This document shows positions 1-9,008 of a stretch of DNA of 64,000 nucleotides, one piece after another. Where the stretch lies: contig JAFNEO010000046.1 in assembly GCA_017886205.1 (NCBI GenBank), forward strand, positions 13,856 to 77,855, read 5' to 3'. The notes under the pieces are model-generated. The model was given only the letters and a program-made list of their open reading frames with translations. It made no database searches and was not told the DNA's origin. Position numbers and translations under genes: made by a program. The stretch's first letter is position 1; each line of letters starts with the position of its first letter. Source of the DNA: Candidatus Aminicenantota bacterium (GTDB lineage Bacteria > Acidobacteriota > Aminicenantia > Aminicenantales > UBA8522).

Positions 1-348
1 CTGGGTGCTCTTGCCGCAGCCGGTCTCGCCCGAGATGATGACCACCGGATGCTGCCGGATCGCCCGGACGATCTCGTGGCGCTTGGCCGTAATGGGGAGG
101 GCGGGGGGATAGTGGAGGGTGGGCCGGAGGTGGGTGCGCTGCTCGCGCTCCGACATCGACTGCTCCAGCCTTTTCTCGAGGCCGGCGAGCTGCTCAAGAA
201 GCCAGGGGCCGCCCCGGCGGCCCTGACGGAGGTGGTAGAGCCTCCGGCCGACCGCCGCCCGGTCCCGCAGCATCGCCCTGGGCAGGAGAACGCGAATCCG
301 TCGAGCTATTTCTGCGGGCTGACCAGCCTCTCTTGTTGGTGTTGTCAT
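1..348 (-). CDS. hrpA: ATP-dependent RNA helicase, DEAH-box, HrpA-like (N-terminal fragment)
   Basis: First 116 residues of a DEAH-box RNA helicase; the gene runs off the left edge of the window. A basic, arginine-rich segment of about 85 residues is followed by ITAKRHEIVRAI and a Walker A motif GETGCGKST (residues 107-115). This is how the helicase core begins in HrpA/HrpB-type enzymes, which use ATP to remodel RNA or ribosomes in the cytoplasm. The ATG at 346-348 opens the frame. A TATAAT-like box on the reverse strand of 377-382 could be its -10 element. HrpB or another DEAH helicase cannot be excluded from this fragment, but the long basic leader before the core fits HrpA better. Confidence 0.8.
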   Translation of the reverse strand, partial: MTTPTREAGQPAEIARRIRVLLPRAMLRDRAAVGRRLYHLRQGRRGGPWLLEQLAGLEKRLEQSMSEREQRTHLRPTLHYPPALPITAKRHEIVRAIRQHPVVIISGETGCGKSTQ

Positions 349-510
349 AGCCTCAAAAAAAACCCTTCCGCCCCTTATTATATTCATTAATCCCTGTTTG
401 CGCAGCCCTTTAGATGCGGAAATCTTCTGGTTTGATTTCCGGCGATCGGGAGTCAGGGGTGAGAAATTCAGGGCTGCCCTTCCGGGAACGCTGGGATCGA
501 GAAAATGAGT

Positions 511-539
511 TTGACAAGAGGGTCATGGAGTGATATTGA
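511..539 (+). promoter_or_regulatory. Predicted sigma70-type promoter
   Basis: TTGACA (511-516), a 17-base spacer and TATTGA (534-539). It lies about 95 bases upstream of the small membrane-protein gene at 635 and is the only good match in this gap. The rest of 349-634 shows nothing else recognisable. Confidence 0.5.
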
Positions 540-634
540 CTCATAACTAAAAGGGGCAGTCCATCGAGTCGCCCCGACAGTTAGCCGGACGATTAGGTTC
601 TTTGTCTGCATACTTAAATAAAGGAGGCACACCG

Positions 635-1039
635 ATGCCGAGCGATGCGTCTGTCAGATGGGGATGGCTCAAGGCCATGTACATCTACACCTTTTTCGGA
701 GCCGGCGGGTTCGGGCTGGGGATGCTTTTTTTCCCGGGCACGATTCAATCCGCGCTTCGCTTTCCCCCCCAAGACCCGGTCGTCCTCGGGCTTTATGGGA
801 GCTTTTTGTTGGCTTCCGGCCTGATGGCGATCCCGGCTCTTCGCTCTCCCCTTAAGTTTGCTCCTCTGCTGTTGATCCAGCTGGTTTATAAGCCGATCTG
901 GCTGGCTGTCGTAGCCATTCCACTTTTCCTCAAAGGACAGTTTCCCCTTTATGTCGTCTTCATCTCCGCTGTCTTTCTCACTTATATCATCGGTAACCTG
1001 ATCGCCATCCCGTTTTCCTACTTGTTCTCGAAAAAGTAG
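635..1039 (+). CDS. Small four-helix membrane protein of unknown function
   Basis: A 134-residue protein that I do not recognise. Four hydrophobic stretches, about residues 12-32, 48-66, 74-92 and 98-125, predict four membrane spans with a short KK tail in the cytoplasm. No catalytic motif is visible. The start is the ATG at 635, because a strong ribosome-binding site AAGGAGG (621-627) sits 7 bases before it; a longer in-frame reading from 602 would run through that site and is unlikely. It has its own predicted promoter and is followed 25 bases later by the zinc-protease-like gene. Integral inner-membrane location is inferred from hydrophobicity only. Confidence 0.75.
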   Translation: MPSDASVRWGWLKAMYIYTFFGAGGFGLGMLFFPGTIQSALRFPPQDPVVLGLYGSFLLASGLMAIPALRSPLKFAPLLLIQLVYKPIWLAVVAIPLFLKGQFPLYVVFISAVFLTYIIGNLIAIPFSYLFSKK

Positions 1040-1064
1040 GTGCCAGGCAATTCAGATCTTCACA

Positions 1065-2207
1065 ATGTTCTCCTTCATAGAGAGACTCTCCGTGCATAGA
1101 AAACACTGTCAGAGAAAAACCATTAGGCATCCTGAGCAAAATATCGTCCACCGATTTATTGGGATCACTTTTTTCCTGCCCTTGATACTCATTGGGTTCT
1201 CGGTTTTGCCGGCTGCGCCTCAGGAACCCGCAGCCTCGGCGCTGGACGTTCGCATCGTGACGGATGAAGCGGACGCGGTTCTCTTGATTCTCCAAGAGCT
1301 CAAGTCCGGACAACCCGTAGCTGATTCGGATTGGGAACATCTGTTTTCCAGTGAAGGCTATGTCCGGCTAAAGAAGCGTGAGCAGTCTCTGAAACGTCCC
1401 TTCGAAGACGAGGATTTCCGGAAGTTTGCACTTTCGGCCGAGCTTGCGGCGCGGACCGATGCCCTCGCCGGGACGCTTGAACACTGGAAACGAACCGACT
1501 TGAGCGCAGCGGCCGCCCGCGCCCTGGCCTACCTTCCTTCCGGAACGGCCATCCGGGGCAAGGTCTATCCCGTTATCAAGCCCAAGACCAACAGCTTCGT
1601 AACCGAGCTCCAGACCGACCCCGCCATCTTCCTCTATCTGAATCCCGACATGAACTCGGCCCAGTTCGAGAACACCGTGGCCCACGAGCTCCACCACATC
1701 GGACTCGCGGCCGCCTGCCTTCCGGCCTATGAAAACAAAGAATTCAAGAACAAACCTGCAGAGGTCCGCGCCGTGCTTGAGTGGGCCGGAGCGTTCGGCG
1801 AAGGGGTAGCCATGCTGGCCGCTGCCGGCGGCCCTGACGTCCATCCACACGTCGTAAGCCCTGCCCCGGACCGGGAGCGATGGGATAAGGATATGGCCAA
1901 TTTCAACAGCGACCTGAAGAAAGTGGAGGGCTTCTTCCTGAACGTGCTCGACGGCAGGTTGGAAAGGGAGGAGGCGATCAGGGAAGCGGGCTTTTCCTTC
2001 TTCGGTATACAGGGGCCCTGGTACACGGTGGGCTGGAAAATGGCCGCGTTGATCGAGGAAACATTCGGGCGGGAAAAGCTCATCAACTGCCTTTGCGATT
2101 CGGCGGCTCTTCTCGCCGCCTACAACGAAGCCGCGGCCAAACGGAGCGCCCAAACGGGCGAAGTCCTCACAGTATGGTCCCCTGAGCTGCTGAAGCGGCT
2201 AGACTAG
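1065..2207 (+). CDS. Putative exported zinc-dependent peptidase (DUF5700-like)
   Basis: A 380-residue protein with a hydrophobic segment at about residues 33-50 ending in an Ala-Pro-rich stretch, consistent with a signal peptide if translation starts late or with an N-terminal anchor. The motif VAHELHHIG contains HELHH at residues 207-211, which fits the HExxH zinc-binding motif of gluzincin/DUF5700-type predicted proteases. A glutamate-rich region follows, with several possible third ligands. The assignment rests on this motif and the overall pattern; a substrate cannot be named. No good ribosome-binding site precedes the ATG at 1065, so the true start is uncertain. It lies between a small membrane protein and an M28 peptidase, all on the forward strand. 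Confidence 0.65.
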   Translation: MFSFIERLSVHRKHCQRKTIRHPEQNIVHRFIGITFFLPLILIGFSVLPAAPQEPAASALDVRIVTDEADAVLLILQELKSGQPVADSDWEHLFSSEGYVRLKKREQSLKRPFEDEDFRKFALSAELAARTDALAGTLEHWKRTDLSAAAARALAYLPSGTAIRGKVYPVIKPKTNSFVTELQTDPAIFLYLNPDMNSAQFENTVAHELHHIGLAAACLPAYENKEFKNKPAEVRAVLEWAGAFGEGVAMLAAAGGPDVHPHVVSPAPDRERWDKDMANFNSDLKKVEGFFLNVLDGRLEREEAIREAGFSFFGIQGPWYTVGWKMAALIEETFGREKLINCLCDSAALLAAYNEAAAKRSAQTGEVLTVWSPELLKRLD

Positions 2208-2345
2208 CAAAAACCTCTTGAGGTTTAAACCCCTTCTCTGGCCTTACGTATTATCCTAACATAAAGACGTAATCATGCCCAGCGACCGGAATCCTTCAAA
2301 AGAAAGACCTTCTTTAAACCCTCACTTTCTGTTAAGGAAACATGC

Positions 2346-4031
2346 ATGAAACCCTTCAGGCTTCTCCTCGTTTTCTTCCTCGCCTTTTCTCTCTTTTCTC
2401 TTCCCCGGCCGATCCCCCTGGTTAAAATCTCGAAGGGAACGCCGGGCCTGGTCGACATCCTAAGGACCTATCAGGTTGATGTCCTCCAGGAGCTCGAGAC
2501 TTGTTTTCTGGCCAGGGCGAATCGGGATGAGTCGGGTCTCCTGAGGAGAAAGGGTGTCTCCGTGTTGGTGCTGGACAGGGACAGCCAGGGCAAAGAGCAT
2601 TTCCTGGTTCGTGTTATTTCCCCCGCCAGGCTCAATGTCTTGACTGGAAGAGGCCACGTCCAACAGGTCGAGCCGGACCTCTTCCTCTTTTGGGCGGACA
2701 GCGGCGACCCTCTCACCCTCCTCACCCCGGACTTCGAAAGGAAGCCCCTTCCTTGCTTCTCCATCCTTCCGTTCCTTAAGACTTACCCGCATCCTGAGGG
2801 TTTAACCCCCGGGCTTCAGGTGAACGATGTCATCGCCACGATCGTCGGCCAGGTCAGCCGCGCCAACTTGCGGTCGCACGTCCAGAGCCTTCAGTCATTT
2901 GAGACACGCTATACATCGACAGCCAACTGCGAGCTGGCCGGCCAGTTCATCCTTAGCTATTTCCAGTCCCTTGGTTTGGAGGCCCGGTTCCAGCCTTTCA
3001 CCTTCGGCCAGGGCATTTCGACCCGGAACGTCGTCGCCGAAATAAAGGGCCGGACCGAGCCGGAGGAAATCGTCATCATCTGCGCTCACTACGACTCCGA
3101 CTCGAATTCGGGGGAGCCGACTATCCGTGCACCCGGCGCCGACGATGATGCCAGCGGCGTCGCGGCCGTCATGGAAGCGGCGCGGATCCTGGCCAGGTAC
3201 CCCCTCGATTTCACCGTCCGGTTCATCGCCTTTTCCGCCGAGGAGTGGGGGCTCTACGGGAGCCACTATTACTCCGATGGAGCCAGAGCCAGTTCCGAGC
3301 GGATCGTCGGGGTCGTCAACCTCGACATGATCTCCTATGCCGACAATATGCCAGAGGACCTGGACGTCGTTGTCAACCCGGCTTCGTGGTGGATGGCGGA
3401 GAGAACGGGATGGGTGGCCGATGCCTATACTGGACTGGCGGTCCGGAAGAGCATCAATCCATCCTTTGTCTACTCTGACCACTCTCCCTTCTGGGACAGA
3501 GGATACTCCGCCTTCTGCGCAAGCGAGGACGAGGATGTTAACAACCCGTATTACCATACTCCCGGAGACACCATAGATACCTTGAATTTCGATTTCTTTG
3601 AAGACGCCGCCAGGACGGCGCTGGCCGCCCTGTCCGACCTGGCCCAGCCCGTGAGATCGGGATATCCGGGAACACCCGCAGGCTTGGTGGCCGAATCCTC
3701 GACCTACGCTTCCGCCTTCACGGCGGTCAAAAATGCCCACCTCACCTGGCAGTCAAGGAGTGACGCGGCGGGGTACAACATCTACCGATCCAGCGCTCCC
3801 CATTTTGGTTACGCTAAGATCAATGGCTCGCCGCTCACGGCGGCAAATTTTACCGACCGGGCGCTCAAGGCCGATGCCACCTACTATTATGTCGTCACCA
3901 CCGTCGGGCCGGGGGATGTCGAGAGCAATTTTTCCCGGGAAGTCGAATCGCCGGCCGAGCTCCCCAGGTACGAGCAGGCGGAATCGGATAGGGAGGTCTC
4001 GCTGAGGCTCTGGAGATGGAGATGGCAATGA
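2346..4031 (+). CDS. Secreted M28-family zinc aminopeptidase with C-terminal fibronectin-III-like domain
   Basis: A 561-residue exported metallopeptidase of family M28, whose members use two zinc ions to remove N-terminal amino acids. It has a signal peptide (about residues 1-20) and a propeptide-like region to about 160. The catalytic domain shows the expected metal ligands: H248 in CAHYDS, D267 in GADDDASG, the catalytic/ligand glutamates E299-E300 in SAEEWG, D327 in VNLDMIS and H404 in YYHTPGDT. A fibronectin type III-like beta domain follows at about 440-530. AAGGA at 2334-2338 is a suitable ribosome-binding site for the ATG at 2346. Its stop codon overlaps the start of the next gene. Function as an exopeptidase is family knowledge; the substrate is unknown. 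Confidence 0.88.
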   Translation: MKPFRLLLVFFLAFSLFSLPRPIPLVKISKGTPGLVDILRTYQVDVLQELETCFLARANRDESGLLRRKGVSVLVLDRDSQGKEHFLVRVISPARLNVLTGRGHVQQVEPDLFLFWADSGDPLTLLTPDFERKPLPCFSILPFLKTYPHPEGLTPGLQVNDVIATIVGQVSRANLRSHVQSLQSFETRYTSTANCELAGQFILSYFQSLGLEARFQPFTFGQGISTRNVVAEIKGRTEPEEIVIICAHYDSDSNSGEPTIRAPGADDDASGVAAVMEAARILARYPLDFTVRFIAFSAEEWGLYGSHYYSDGARASSERIVGVVNLDMISYADNMPEDLDVVVNPASWWMAERTGWVADAYTGLAVRKSINPSFVYSDHSPFWDRGYSAFCASEDEDVNNPYYHTPGDTIDTLNFDFFEDAARTALAALSDLAQPVRSGYPGTPAGLVAESSTYASAFTAVKNAHLTWQSRSDAAGYNIYRSSAPHFGYAKINGSPLTAANFTDRALKADATYYYVVTTVGPGDVESNFSREVESPAELPRYEQAESDREVSLRLWRWRWQ

Positions 4032-4603
4032 GAAGAATAATCTTCCTCGCCGTTTTGGGTCTTATCTTCGGCGCCGAATCGCTGGCCGGAATGGACTGGG
4101 GATTTTCGGCCGGGGCCAACATCTGCGTGCTCCGGCAGGAAGAGGTACGGGATATCTATGGGGCGGGGTTCCCGGTCGGCGTACAAGCCTGGACGGGATC
4201 GAAGAATTGGATTGTCTCGGCGGGCTTCGAATATCTGTTCGAGCGCGGACACGCCCTGCCTCTTGACGGCGGGCAGGACGAATTTCCCTTGAGGTTGAGA
4301 GTAACCTCAATTCCCGTCACCCTTTTTTACCAAGTTTGGATTAAGGATATCTTTCTAGCGGTTGGCGGCGGCGCCAGCTATTCCTGGTACGAAGAAAACT
4401 GGGAAGACCTGGACATAATCGTCAAAGGCCAAAAATTGGGGCCCCTCATTTCCTTCCTAGGGGGATACCGCTTCAATGCGAGATGGTCCATTTTCGCGAA
4501 CGTCCGCTATGACCCGATGCCGACGGGAAAGAGCAGTCTCCTGGTGCGGGAAGTCAAGCTCGGCGGGCTGAAATTGACCGCCGGGGTGATGTTCACCCTA
4601 TAA
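4028..4603 (+). CDS. Outer-membrane beta-barrel protein
   Basis: A protein of about 191 residues with a signal peptide (MRRIIFLAVLGLIFGAESLAG) followed by alternating hydrophobic and polar residues, many glycines and aromatic residues at strand ends. This pattern is typical of small eight-stranded outer-membrane barrels of the OmpW/OmpA-like class. The last residue is leucine after GVMFT, without the usual terminal phenylalanine. I chose ATG 4028 because it overlaps the stop of the M28 peptidase gene in an ATGA arrangement, implying translational coupling; in-frame ATGs at 4016 and 4022 are alternatives. Coupling suggests the barrel and the secreted peptidase are made together. No specific ligand or function can be inferred. 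Confidence 0.7.
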   Translation: MRRIIFLAVLGLIFGAESLAGMDWGFSAGANICVLRQEEVRDIYGAGFPVGVQAWTGSKNWIVSAGFEYLFERGHALPLDGGQDEFPLRLRVTSIPVTLFYQVWIKDIFLAVGGGASYSWYEENWEDLDIIVKGQKLGPLISFLGGYRFNARWSIFANVRYDPMPTGKSSLLVREVKLGGLKLTAGVMFTL

Positions 4604-4619
4604 TCGCCTCCCGGTTCTG

Positions 4620-7475
4620 TTAGATCTTCTCTTTTATCTTCTCTACGGCGGCCTGCGCTTCCTCCTGGAGACCCTCGACATTGAGGAGCGACTCGGCCAG
4701 GGTGAGCGCCTCGGGACAGGCGAAATCCGGAAGCGCGCCGAGCACCAGCTTTTTCTCCTCAGGCCGCGACGAAAGCGCCAGGGCGGTTTCGAGCGACCGC
4801 ACGGCCGCTTCGGGCGACTGATATTTCTCCAGGCCGATCATACGGACATAGCCGCGGAGCGCCAGGACTTGATGAATCAAGTCCTTAGATTGCTGGGCGA
4901 TCTCCAGCACATCTTCGCGCGGGGTTGGGTTCGGCCAGTCGGCCAGCGCCCGGACGGCGGCGTCTTGGACGGCGGCATTCGGATCCTTGAGGGCGGCACG
5001 GAGGAGGGGCAACGAGCTGTCGTCGCCGATCTTCCCCAGCGTCTTATAAAGCAGGCACCGCTTGGGAATATCGGTGACAGGCGCCAATTTTGAGTTCGGT
5101 GCCGCGGCCAGCAGGGCTTCGATATCAATAGCGCGTGAATAAGAATCGCTCGTTTTTTGGGCCAGCGCGCCGATCGTGCTTTCCATCTCCTCTTGAGCCG
5201 TCTCATCGCTCATCCCGAGCAGGATCCCGAGCAACGCGGGAATGTCGCCGGGAGAGGCGACCACCCGCAGGGCTTTGGCCGCCTCAAGGCTGTTGCTGAC
5301 CGGGCCCGACCCGGCGAGAGTCATGAGAAGACTCTTGCCGGAGGCGATTCCGCGTTGGCCGATGGCCTGGATAAGCTCGCTTTTGACAAGATCGCTGGGA
5401 GAGCCGACGAGCCAGAAGAGGACGGCACCGTCCACATCTTTCCCCGGGAGTGTCCAAAGACTGTTACGGGCCGACCGTTGTTCTTCGCCTTTCGACCCGG
5501 CGGCGCGTTCAGCCAGGAGCGGGACGGTCGATGGATCGCCGACTTTGGCCAGGGCTCTGAAAGCGGCGATACGGACGTCCGGCGAGGAGCTCTTTGCGGA
5601 GGCCAGGACCGCAGGCCGGACGACATCCTTAAGGTAATTCACCAGGGCGGCGAGGATCTGGACCTGGCTTGGCTCCGGAAGCTTGGGCAGGAGGGCCAGG
5701 ATCGACGTGATGTCGCTTTCTTTGAAGACCATCGGCACCAGGCCGATAGCCGGTTCGTGCATCTCCTGAGGGCCGCGAGTCAGGGTTTCCAGGATGAGGC
5801 CGGAGGCGGCGTTCTTCTCGGCCGCCAAGATTTTTCCCTTGAGGGCGGCTTGACGAAGGACGACGGGGACAAGGGGAGGCTGGGGGTTCAGGATCTTGTC
5901 GAAGATCGCGTCGACCGAAGCGTAATCCCGCGAAGAAAGAAATTCTTCGGCGCAGCACAACAGGGAGGAGGCGATCTCGGACTTGAACGCTCCCTGGGCT
6001 TTATCATAGGTCTCGGAAAGGGCCGCGGCCGCTTCCTTGCCGCCGGTCCGGCCTAGAGCGATAGCAGAGGCGGAAGCGACGGCAGGCTCCTGGTCAGCGA
6101 GCAGGACGGCCAAAGGCTTTACCGCCTCCCGAGTCTTCCGCTGCCCGAGAGAGGAGATGAGCCCGAGTTTCGCGTCGCCCCGCACTGTATTCAGCCCATC
6201 GAGAAAGGCTTTGTCCGCAGCCGCGCCCGGGATTTTCTCGAGCGCGTAGCGGGCCATGTCTGTGGTCTCGTCCTTGAGGAGCATCTGTGCGAGGATGGGG
6301 ACAGACTTTTCGCTCCCGATTAGGCGAAGCTGGCGGCAGACGGCCAGCTTGGCATCCAGGTTGGCCGCAGACCCCAGGAAAGCCAGGATCTTGTCTTCAC
6401 AGGCGGCCCGCGATTCTACGGTCCATCTGTTATTCAGGACATATTCACGGAGACGATAGAGGATATCTTCGTTCTTGCTGTATTGGAATGAAGAGAGGTC
6501 CTGGAGGATGGCGTCGAGCGAGGGCGGCCGATAAGCTGGCCAGCGTCTCACGTCCTCCGATGTCGGGATGTCCCGGTTCGTGGCCGGGAAATCGGCCGGA
6601 GTCTTCTGGGTCACCTTGCCTGTAGCCGCCCACTCGGCGCCGCGCCGGAGAGTGACGATGAACCCGACACACTCGAGCGCCGGCTGCGGCCCTTCCGGCC
6701 GGGCGTGGCCGAGGACGGTATGGAAGACGCGGCCCGCGCCATAATTCACTGTGAAGAGCACCGGCTCATCGCGCCCCGTGCCGCTCTGTTCGAGAGAGAA
6801 GTAGGCTGTTGCCAGCACACTCAGGTTTTTTGCCTGACCGCGCAGGAGACCGTAGAGTTCGTCGCTTCCGTGCATCCAGTTCGGAGGCAGGCCCGCTGTG
6901 ATGGGGTGATTCGTTTCGCGATTGACGACGAGGAAGGGGTGTTCGGGGCCGTGGTAGCCACAGACACCTGGCCCCGCGTCCCGGACTTCCTTCCCGTCTT
7001 TCCAGTAGACATAATGACCGGCCTTCTCGGTGCGCTCTCCCCATCCGGCCAGGCCGATGATCTCGTTGTATTCCGGCCACTTAGGGAAAGTGTTGTTGGC
7101 CGAATGGTAGACGACGACACCGCCCCCGTTCTTCACGTAGGCGGTGAAGGCTTTTTGGGTCGAGGACGGCCAGGCTTCGCCGCTGTAATCTAGAACGACG
7201 AGTCGGTAGGCGGAGAAATTCGGGCGAAAGCCTTTCATCGAGGCTTCGGCCGGCGGGCTGACAGCGATGTCCACCTGGAAGAGGCCGGTGTCCTCGAGAA
7301 TCTGCTTGAAGGCGGCGCTCGTCACCTTCCAGGGATGATAGTTCTGGCCGGTGACGACGAGAGCTTTTATGGGCGGCGCTGCGTTCTGAGCGCTAAGAGC
7401 GGGGGAGAGAAGCATCGAGAGAAGGACAAACAGGGCCAATATCGCACCCGATATCGTTCTTTTTAGTGTTTTCAT
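4620..7475 (-). CDS. Exported ThuA-like domain protein with HEAT/PBS-lyase repeats
   Basis: A 951-residue protein with a signal peptide (about residues 1-30 ending ALSAQ) and an N-terminal ThuA-like, glutamine-amidotransferase-fold domain (about 35-290), recognisable from ALVVTGQNYHPW, GGGVVVYHSANNTF and NYGAGRVFHTVLGH. A long array of HEAT/PBS-lyase-type helical repeats fills roughly 340-940. ThuA-type proteins act in disaccharide catabolism next to Gfo/Idh/MocA oxidoreductases; the HEAT array is probably a binding scaffold (inference). The ATG at 7475 is preferred because AGGAAGG lies 5 bases before it; a GTG at 7499, overlapping the stop of the gene upstream, is an alternative. It is the last gene of a four-gene exported sugar-enzyme operon. 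Confidence 0.8.
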   Translation of the reverse strand: MKTLKRTISGAILALFVLLSMLLSPALSAQNAAPPIKALVVTGQNYHPWKVTSAAFKQILEDTGLFQVDIAVSPPAEASMKGFRPNFSAYRLVVLDYSGEAWPSSTQKAFTAYVKNGGGVVVYHSANNTFPKWPEYNEIIGLAGWGERTEKAGHYVYWKDGKEVRDAGPGVCGYHGPEHPFLVVNRETNHPITAGLPPNWMHGSDELYGLLRGQAKNLSVLATAYFSLEQSGTGRDEPVLFTVNYGAGRVFHTVLGHARPEGPQPALECVGFIVTLRRGAEWAATGKVTQKTPADFPATNRDIPTSEDVRRWPAYRPPSLDAILQDLSSFQYSKNEDILYRLREYVLNNRWTVESRAACEDKILAFLGSAANLDAKLAVCRQLRLIGSEKSVPILAQMLLKDETTDMARYALEKIPGAAADKAFLDGLNTVRGDAKLGLISSLGQRKTREAVKPLAVLLADQEPAVASASAIALGRTGGKEAAAALSETYDKAQGAFKSEIASSLLCCAEEFLSSRDYASVDAIFDKILNPQPPLVPVVLRQAALKGKILAAEKNAASGLILETLTRGPQEMHEPAIGLVPMVFKESDITSILALLPKLPEPSQVQILAALVNYLKDVVRPAVLASAKSSSPDVRIAAFRALAKVGDPSTVPLLAERAAGSKGEEQRSARNSLWTLPGKDVDGAVLFWLVGSPSDLVKSELIQAIGQRGIASGKSLLMTLAGSGPVSNSLEAAKALRVVASPGDIPALLGILLGMSDETAQEEMESTIGALAQKTSDSYSRAIDIEALLAAAPNSKLAPVTDIPKRCLLYKTLGKIGDDSSLPLLRAALKDPNAAVQDAAVRALADWPNPTPREDVLEIAQQSKDLIHQVLALRGYVRMIGLEKYQSPEAAVRSLETALALSSRPEEKKLVLGALPDFACPEALTLAESLLNVEGLQEEAQAAVEKIKEKI

Positions 7476-7495
7476 CTTCGCCTTCCTTCGGCCCT

Positions 7496-8800
7496 TCACT
7501 GAGGCAGCACCCAGGGCTTTCGGTAGGAACGACTGAGGAGCCGTTCGGCCTCGGGATCGTCGAGGATCGTCTCGGTCGCCGGTTCCCAGCGGATCTTCCG
7601 GCCCAGCTCGATAGCGATAACGCTCAAGTGGCCGACGCTGGCCGAACGGTGGGCGACTTCGGCCGGTGCGATAGTCGGGGTGCGCGTCCTAACGCAGTCG
7701 AGGAAGTTCTGGTAATGGTCAGTGCTTTTATAGAGCTGGATCTCGTTCGGGCCAATGACCTCGTTGACCAGGTCGGCGGGGTGGGTTTCGAACTTGCCCC
7801 GGTCGACATAGACCCATCCGTATTCGCCTATCCATCTGGTGCCGCTCTGAATATCCGGATGGCCGCCGGCGATGACCATGGGCGTGCCATCGGCGTACTT
7901 GGCGGTGACGCGGTAGCGGAGGGCGCTGTTGTAGATCCCGCTCGTCGGGAACTCGCCGCGGCCCTCGACTTCGACCGGTCCGGTGTATTCCCAACCCATG
8001 CCCCAGTGGGCGATGTCGCCGTGGTGGCCGATCCAGTCCATGAGCTGGCCGCCGCCGAAGTCCATGTTCCAGCGCCAGTTCATGTGGACACGAGCCTTGC
8101 AGTAAGGAGCGTAGGGCGCGGGTCCGACCCAGCGGTCGTAGTCGAGCTCGGGCGGTGGTTCGGTGATGGCTTCTTGTCCGAACGTGCGGGCGAAATCGTA
8201 GTGGCCTTCGGGGAGGCCGACCTCGATCTGCCTGATCTTTCCGATCCGGCCGTTCCGGACGAGCTCGCAGGCGGGGCGGAATTTTTCCACCGAACGCTGC
8301 CAGGAGCCGGTCTGCCAGATGCGGCCGTAGCGTTTGACGGCGTCGCACATGGCCCGGCCTTCGCGGAGGTCGTGGGAGAAGGGCTTCTCGCCGTAGATAT
8401 CCCAGCCGGCGCGGGCGCAGGAGATGGAGAGAAAGGCATGCCAGTGATCGGGGATAGCGAGAGAGATGGCATCGATGTCCGGACGCTCGAGGAGCTCGCG
8501 GAAGTCGGTGTAGACGGCGCAGTCCGTGTTCGCGAGTTTATTATCGACAATGCTTTTGGCCTCGGCGAGGTGATTTTTGTCGAGGTCGCAGACCGCCACC
8601 CACTGGACCTCGTCCTTGCCCAGGAAAGCCTCCATGTTGGGGATGCCCATCATCCCAAACCCGATCCCGGCCATGACGATGCGGTTGGACGGCGCGACGG
8701 CGCCCTGTCGGCCGAGGGACGAGGCCGGGACGATCGCCGGGAATCCGGCGACACCGGCGACGGCCACGGGAAGTGTCTTCAGGAATTGGCGGCGTTTCAT
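7496..8800 (-). CDS. Tat-exported Gfo/Idh/MocA family oxidoreductase
   Basis: A 434-residue NAD(P)-dependent oxidoreductase of the Gfo/Idh/MocA family. It begins MKRRQFLKT, a twin-arginine (RRxFLK) signal followed by a hydrophobic stretch, so folded export with bound cofactor is predicted. A Rossmann domain starts at IVMAGIGFGMMG and contains VAVCDLD and the family motif EKPFSHDL, whose lysine is the usual catalytic residue. The C-terminal alpha/beta domain includes GGQLMDWIGHHGDIAHW. The start is ATG 8800, with a GAAAGGAG ribosome-binding site just upstream; the longer in-frame reading from 8863 runs through low-complexity DNA. Neighbours are another family member, a TIM-barrel isomerase and ThuA-HEAT. 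The sugar substrate is unknown. Confidence 0.88.
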   Translation of the reverse strand: MKRRQFLKTLPVAVAGVAGFPAIVPASSLGRQGAVAPSNRIVMAGIGFGMMGIPNMEAFLGKDEVQWVAVCDLDKNHLAEAKSIVDNKLANTDCAVYTDFRELLERPDIDAISLAIPDHWHAFLSISCARAGWDIYGEKPFSHDLREGRAMCDAVKRYGRIWQTGSWQRSVEKFRPACELVRNGRIGKIRQIEVGLPEGHYDFARTFGQEAITEPPPELDYDRWVGPAPYAPYCKARVHMNWRWNMDFGGGQLMDWIGHHGDIAHWGMGWEYTGPVEVEGRGEFPTSGIYNSALRYRVTAKYADGTPMVIAGGHPDIQSGTRWIGEYGWVYVDRGKFETHPADLVNEVIGPNEIQLYKSTDHYQNFLDCVRTRTPTIAPAEVAHRSASVGHLSVIAIELGRKIRWEPATETILDDPEAERLLSRSYRKPWVLPQ

Positions 8801-8861
8801 TCTCTTTCTCCTTTCACCCTCTCCCTCCCCTCTCCCATCCAGGGAGAGGAAAGACTTTCCC

Positions 8862-9008
8862 AATTTGGGGACACCATATCAATTTCCGATTTAACTCCGC
8901 GTTTTCACGGAATAATCGATAGATCTGACGCCTTTAATTTATATCTTATACGGGCTAAGCGGGCAATTGGCAAAAATCAATTAGGAAAATGATATGCTGT
9001 CCCCATTT
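8862..9008. repeat. GGGGACA-ended inverted-repeat element (MITE/REP-like)
   Basis: Two inverted arms of about 24 bases: the left arm (8862-8887) contains TTGGGGACACCATATC, and the right arm (8985-9008) reads as TGGGGACAGCATATC on the reverse strand. They enclose about 95 AT-rich bases with no ORF. The element fills the gap between the two oxidoreductase genes, and its right end touches the stop codon of the upstream gene. A related arm occurs at 20884-20939. GGGGACA-ended repeats of this kind often accompany Y1/REP-associated transposases in other genomes, but no transposase is present here. A second short hairpin, CCTCTCCC/GGGAGAGG, lies at 8829-8849. Confidence 0.6.

Noticed and set aside
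5157-6056. Long open frame on the forward strand opposite the ThuA-HEAT gene
   Set aside because: Antisense shadow of a well-supported gene in GC-rich DNA; its translation shows no domain and no ribosome-binding site.
7466-8992. A 508-codon open frame opposite the first Gfo/Idh/MocA gene
   Set aside because: Reverse-complement artefact; the opposite strand carries clear Rossmann and Tat motifs.
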